A stretch of DNA of 41,075 nt from Clostridiales bacterium UBA1763 (GTDB lineage: Bacteria; Bacillota; Clostridia; Oscillospirales; Oscillospiraceae), in NCBI GenBank assembly GCA_002314685.1, contig DCHB01000039.1, positions 2,554-43,628 on the forward strand, read 5' to 3'. Below the pieces are notes generated by a model. That model had not been told where the DNA came from and searched no databases. It saw nothing but the letters and a program-made list of their open reading frames with translations. The position numbers and the translations under genes are program-made. The first letter of the stretch is position 1, and each line of letters begins with the position of its first letter. Below are positions 38,123 through 41,075 of the stretch, piece after piece.

Positions 38123-38989
38123 ATGGAATTTCTTATAATAACGGGAATGTCGGGCGGCGGAAAAAGCCAGGCCGCCGATATAATTGAGGACCTCGACTAC
38201 TACTGCGTGGATAATATGCCCGTGGCACTTATCCCCAAGTTTGCCGAGCTTTGCGCCGCAACCAAGGGCCGCTATGAGAAGGTGGCGCTTGTAACCGACG
38301 TGCGCGAAAAAAACGGAATAGAGGACGTTTTCACCGCACTCGAAAACCTCAAGCAGATGGACTTCGGTTATAAGATTTTGTTCATGGAGGCGGAGCCGCA
38401 GGTTATCGTCAAGCGCTACAAGGCGTCGCGCAGACCGCACCCCCTTGCAATAAAGGGCGGCGGCTCAATCGAGGCGGCAATCGCAAGAGAAACGGAGCAG
38501 CTAAGACCCGTGCGCGATATTGCCGATTACATCGTCAACACCTCGCACCTCACCCTCGGTCAGCTTCAAAATCAGCTTTTCACCTATTTCTCCGATGCCG
38601 CGACAGACCGTTCAATCGTCGTAAACGTTATGAGCTTCGGCTTCAAGTACGGTATGCCGCTTGACGCCGACCTCGTGTTCGATGTGCGCTTTCTGCCGAA
38701 TCCCTACTATGTCGAGGGGCTTAAAAATCACACGGGGCTTGACAGCGACGTGCGCGACTATGTTTTCGCCTACGAGCAGACGCACGTTTTCATGGATAAG
38801 CTGACCGACCTTATCGAATACCTCCTGCCGCAGTATATTGAGGAGGGCAAGTACAGCCTGACAATAGCAATCGGCTGTACGGGCGGCAGACACCGTTCCG
38901 TCGCCGTCGCGTCGGCACTCAGCGGACAGCTCAAGTGCCTCGGCGTGCCCGTCGTGAGCATCAACAGAGACATTACAAGAGGAGGCTGA
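38123..38989 (+). CDS. rapZ: RNase adapter/nucleotide-binding protein RapZ (YvcJ)
   Basis: 288 residues. Walker A GMSGGGKSQAADII at residues 8-21. The conserved C-terminal domain is present: DLVFDVRFLPNPYYVEGLKNHTGLD and IGCTGGRHRSVAVA. In E. coli RapZ guides RNase E to a small RNA controlling glucosamine-6-phosphate synthase; in Bacillus YvcJ binds and hydrolyses nucleotides. Placement beside murB and hprK is conserved in Firmicutes. 15 nt after murB; AGGAG site. Confidence 0.95.
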   Translation: MEFLIITGMSGGGKSQAADIIEDLDYYCVDNMPVALIPKFAELCAATKGRYEKVALVTDVREKNGIEDVFTALENLKQMDFGYKILFMEAEPQVIVKRYKASRRPHPLAIKGGGSIEAAIARETEQLRPVRDIADYIVNTSHLTLGQLQNQLFTYFSDAATDRSIVVNVMSFGFKYGMPLDADLVFDVRFLPNPYYVEGLKNHTGLDSDVRDYVFAYEQTHVFMDKLTDLIEYLLPQYIEEGKYSLTIAIGCTGGRHRSVAVASALSGQLKCLGVPVVSINRDITRGG

Positions 38990-38991
38990 AG

Positions 38992-39891
38992 ATGACCTTC
39001 TCACAGCAGGTAAAATCAGAGCTTTGTGAGCCTCGAGTTGAGCGCAGATGCTGCGCCGTCGCCGAGGCTTACGGCATTTTACTCTACTGCAATACATTTT
39101 CACCGACACAGATAAAAATAACGAGCTCCTGCGATGAGCTGTGCCGCCGACTGCCGATTTTGTTCAAGAGGGCATTCTCGCTCGCCTTTGACGAGCTGCC
39201 CGACAAGGCTGAGGGCAAGCGCAGCTTTGTTATAAACGACAGGGCGAAAATCAAGGAAATATACGACACCTTCGGCAACGATGTCGGCACGCTTTCACTG
39301 CATATAAACTTCGGCGTGCTTGAGGAAAACTGCTGTAAGGCATCGTTTGTGCGCGGCGCGTTTTTGGCGGGCGGAAGTATAACAGACCCGAACAAGCGCT
39401 ATCACATGGAGCTTGCAACAAGCCATTACAGCGTGAGCCGCGAGGCGTATTCCATTCTGCTTGACATGGGTTTTTCGCCCAAGGAGGCGGAGAGAAAGGG
39501 AAATCACCTTCTATACTTCAAGCGCAGTGAGCATATTGAGGATTTGCTCACGACCGTAGGTGCGTCCTTAAGCGCAATGGAGGTAATGTCCGCGAAGATT
39601 GAAAAGGACATGAAAAATTCCGTAAACCGCAAGGTCAACTGCGACTCGGCAAACGCCGACAAGGTTGTTGCGGCGGCGCAGGAGCAGATGGAGGCAATAC
39701 GCCGCATAGATAAGCTCTACGGGCTCGACAGTCTGCCCGACAAGCTTCAGGAGGCGGCACTGCTCCGCTTTGCAAACCCCGAGGCGAGCCTCGCAGACCT
39801 CGCGATGCTGAGCTACCCGCCCGTGAGCAAAAGCTGTTTGAGCCACAGACTGAGAAAGCTGTTGAATTATAAACCCGAGGAAACCGACTGA
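38992..39891 (+). CDS. whiA: Sporulation/division regulator WhiA
   Basis: 299 residues from the ATG at 38992, with AGGAGG 7 nt upstream and 2 nt after rapZ. The N-terminal LAGLIDADG-homing-endonuclease-like domain (FVRGAFLAGGSITDPNKRYHMELA, near residues 120-143) is followed by a C-terminal helix-turn-helix (LADLAMLSYPPVSKSCLSHRLRKL). A DNA-binding protein affecting cell division and chromosome segregation. The yvcK gene usually found between rapZ and whiA is absent here. Confidence 0.94.
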   Translation: MTFSQQVKSELCEPRVERRCCAVAEAYGILLYCNTFSPTQIKITSSCDELCRRLPILFKRAFSLAFDELPDKAEGKRSFVINDRAKIKEIYDTFGNDVGTLSLHINFGVLEENCCKASFVRGAFLAGGSITDPNKRYHMELATSHYSVSREAYSILLDMGFSPKEAERKGNHLLYFKRSEHIEDLLTTVGASLSAMEVMSAKIEKDMKNSVNRKVNCDSANADKVVAAAQEQMEAIRRIDKLYGLDSLPDKLQEAALLRFANPEASLADLAMLSYPPVSKSCLSHRLRKLLNYKPEETD

Positions 39892-39914
39892 TAAAAAAGG
39901 GGCGTTTTAAGAAA

Positions 39915-41075
39915 ATGTCGTTTGTCCATTTACACGTTCATACCGAATTTTCGCTGCTCGACGGCGCCTGCCGTATAGAGGGGCTTGTTGAGCGTGCAAA
40001 AACGCTCGGACAGTCCGCTGTCGCCGTGACAGACCACGGAGTTATGTACGGCGCGGTTGCGTTTTACAAGGCGTGCTGTGCCGCAGGCATAAAGCCCATA
40101 ATCGGCTGTGAGGTGTACGTTGCACCGCGTACGAGATTTGATAAGGAGCACGGCGTTGACTCGGAATATACCCACCTCATTCTGCTGTGCAAAAACGAGA
40201 CGGGCTATAAAAATCTGTGCTATCTCGTGTCATCGGCATTCACCGAGGGCTTTTACATAAAGCCGCGCATTGACTGGAGGCTTCTGCATGAGCACGCCGA
40301 GGGGCTTATCTGCCTTTCGGGCTGTGTAGCGGGCGCAATTCCGCGTATGCTTGCCGCGGGAAATTACGAGGCGGCAAAAAGCAAGGCGCTTGAATTAAAA
40401 GAGCTGTTCGGCGAGGACGGCTTTTATCTCGAAATTCAGGACCACGGTCTTGAAATTGAGAAGAAAGCGGCGGAGGGCTTAATACAAATCCACAAGGAGA
40501 CGGGCATACCCCTCGCGCTTACAAATGACGCGCACTATCTTGAGAAGAAGGACTCGTACTATCAGGATGTGCTGATGTGCATTCAGATGGGCAAATCCGT
40601 CGCAGACCCCGCGCGAATGAAGTTTGAGTCCGACGAGTTTTATCTCAAGGATGAGCAGGAGATGCGCGCCCTTTTCCCCGAATATCCCGAGGCGGCGGAC
40701 AACACCGTGCGTATTGCCGAGATGTGCAATTACGACTTTGAATTCGGCAACTACAAGCTCCCGCGCTTCAAGCTTCCCGAGGGCGAAATCGACAGCTACG
40801 AGTATCTCGTAAAGCTGTGCGAAAAGGGCTTTGCCGAGCGATATTCCGCCGACAGAACCGACGTAAAAAAACAGCTCGAGTACGAGCTTAACATGATAAA
40901 GCAGATGGGCTTTGTTGACTATTTTCTCATAGTTTCCGACTTTATCGGCTATGCGAAGAGTCAGAAAATACCCGTCGGACCCGGAAGAGGCAGTGCCGCG
41001 GGCAGTGTTGTATCCTACTGCCTTGCAATAACCGATGTTGACCCGGTTAAATACAGCCTTTTCTTTGAACGCTTC
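39915..41075 (+). CDS. dnaE: DNA polymerase III subunit alpha (DnaE), 5' part
   Basis: 387 codons read from the ATG at 39915 to the window edge with no stop; the full protein should be about 1150 residues. It begins SFVHLHVHTEFSLLDGACRI, the PHP domain with its metal histidines, followed by TDHGVMYGAVAFYKA and LTNDAHYLEKKD. The polymerase domain begins near residue 290 (YELNMIKQMGFVDYFLIVSDFI) and PVGPGRGSAAGSVVSYCL is the conserved core motif. 24 nt after whiA; no strong ribosome site, so expression is probably coupled. Confidence 0.95.
   Translation, partial: MSFVHLHVHTEFSLLDGACRIEGLVERAKTLGQSAVAVTDHGVMYGAVAFYKACCAAGIKPIIGCEVYVAPRTRFDKEHGVDSEYTHLILLCKNETGYKNLCYLVSSAFTEGFYIKPRIDWRLLHEHAEGLICLSGCVAGAIPRMLAAGNYEAAKSKALELKELFGEDGFYLEIQDHGLEIEKKAAEGLIQIHKETGIPLALTNDAHYLEKKDSYYQDVLMCIQMGKSVADPARMKFESDEFYLKDEQEMRALFPEYPEAADNTVRIAEMCNYDFEFGNYKLPRFKLPEGEIDSYEYLVKLCEKGFAERYSADRTDVKKQLEYELNMIKQMGFVDYFLIVSDFIGYAKSQKIPVGPGRGSAAGSVVSYCLAITDVDPVKYSLFFERF

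Overview
The window looks like a chromosomal segment of a gut- or rumen-type Clostridia, probably in the Oscillospirales/Ruminococcaceae range. This placement is inferred from gene content and has not been tested by phylogeny. The supporting signs are the hprK-murB-rapZ-whiA-dnaE block, an rpmG-secE-nusG-rplK-rplA operon, pyruvate carboxylase with a stand-alone biotin ligase, an EFR1-type flavodoxin/ferredoxin protein, strong GGAGG ribosome sites, several TTG starts and many U-tailed terminators. No prophage, insertion sequence, CRISPR array or rRNA is visible. One tRNA (Val-GAC) lies at the left edge.

Layout. 1-5.0 kb, minus strand: tRNA-Val, a membrane protein with a zinc ribbon and a bacterial Ig-like domain, glutamine synthetase (glnA), an RlmI-type rRNA methyltransferase, a small Nif11-like protein and a SpoU-type RNA methyltransferase. 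5.2-9.5 kb, plus strand: pyruvate carboxylase (pyc) and an unrecognised membrane-anchored protein. 9.9-15.95 kb, plus strand: a six-gene operon (GtrA-like membrane protein, HemL-like class III aminotransferase, double-domain class II aldolase, TetR regulator, FGGY sugar kinase, flavodoxin/ferredoxin protein) with a consensus promoter and a palindrome at the transcription start. It reads as a catabolic pathway of unknown substrate. 16.1-19.6 kb, minus strand: pnp, rpsO and a lipoprotein. 19.7-22.9 kb, plus strand: yfbR and a DUF896 protein, then rpmG-secE-nusG-rplK-rplA. 23.1-28.9 kb: a TetR regulator, biotin ligase, a ZIP metal transporter, a cyclodeaminase-like protein, a P-loop NTPase and a secreted fibronectin-III protein. 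29.0-33.9 kb, plus strand: a LysR regulator followed by a racemase-like class III PLP enzyme, a class I/II aminotransferase and a YkvI-type transporter, probably an amino-acid uptake and conversion unit. 34.2-35.9 kb, minus strand: asnS and rpmB. 36.1 kb to the end, plus strand: hprK, murB, rapZ, whiA and the 5' part of dnaE.

How the genes fit together. Biotin ligase would charge Lys1109 of pyruvate carboxylase. HprK and RapZ belong to carbon and envelope control and sit beside murB. The two PLP-enzyme operons, each with its own regulator, are the least explained metabolic content.

The most unusual non-coding content is a family of composite intergenic repeats at 9.5-9.9, 16.0-16.1, 18.4-18.6 and 25.4-26.0 kb. 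They are built from GTGATGA-type heptads, a roughly 35-bp module that recurs in inverted pairs, and a roughly 80-100-bp module found in both orientations. A long imperfect stem-loop in the pnp leader, of the kind RNase III cuts, is the best regulatory candidate. Other candidates are palindromes at several promoters and a biotin-ligase terminator whose stem contains the ribosome site of the next gene.
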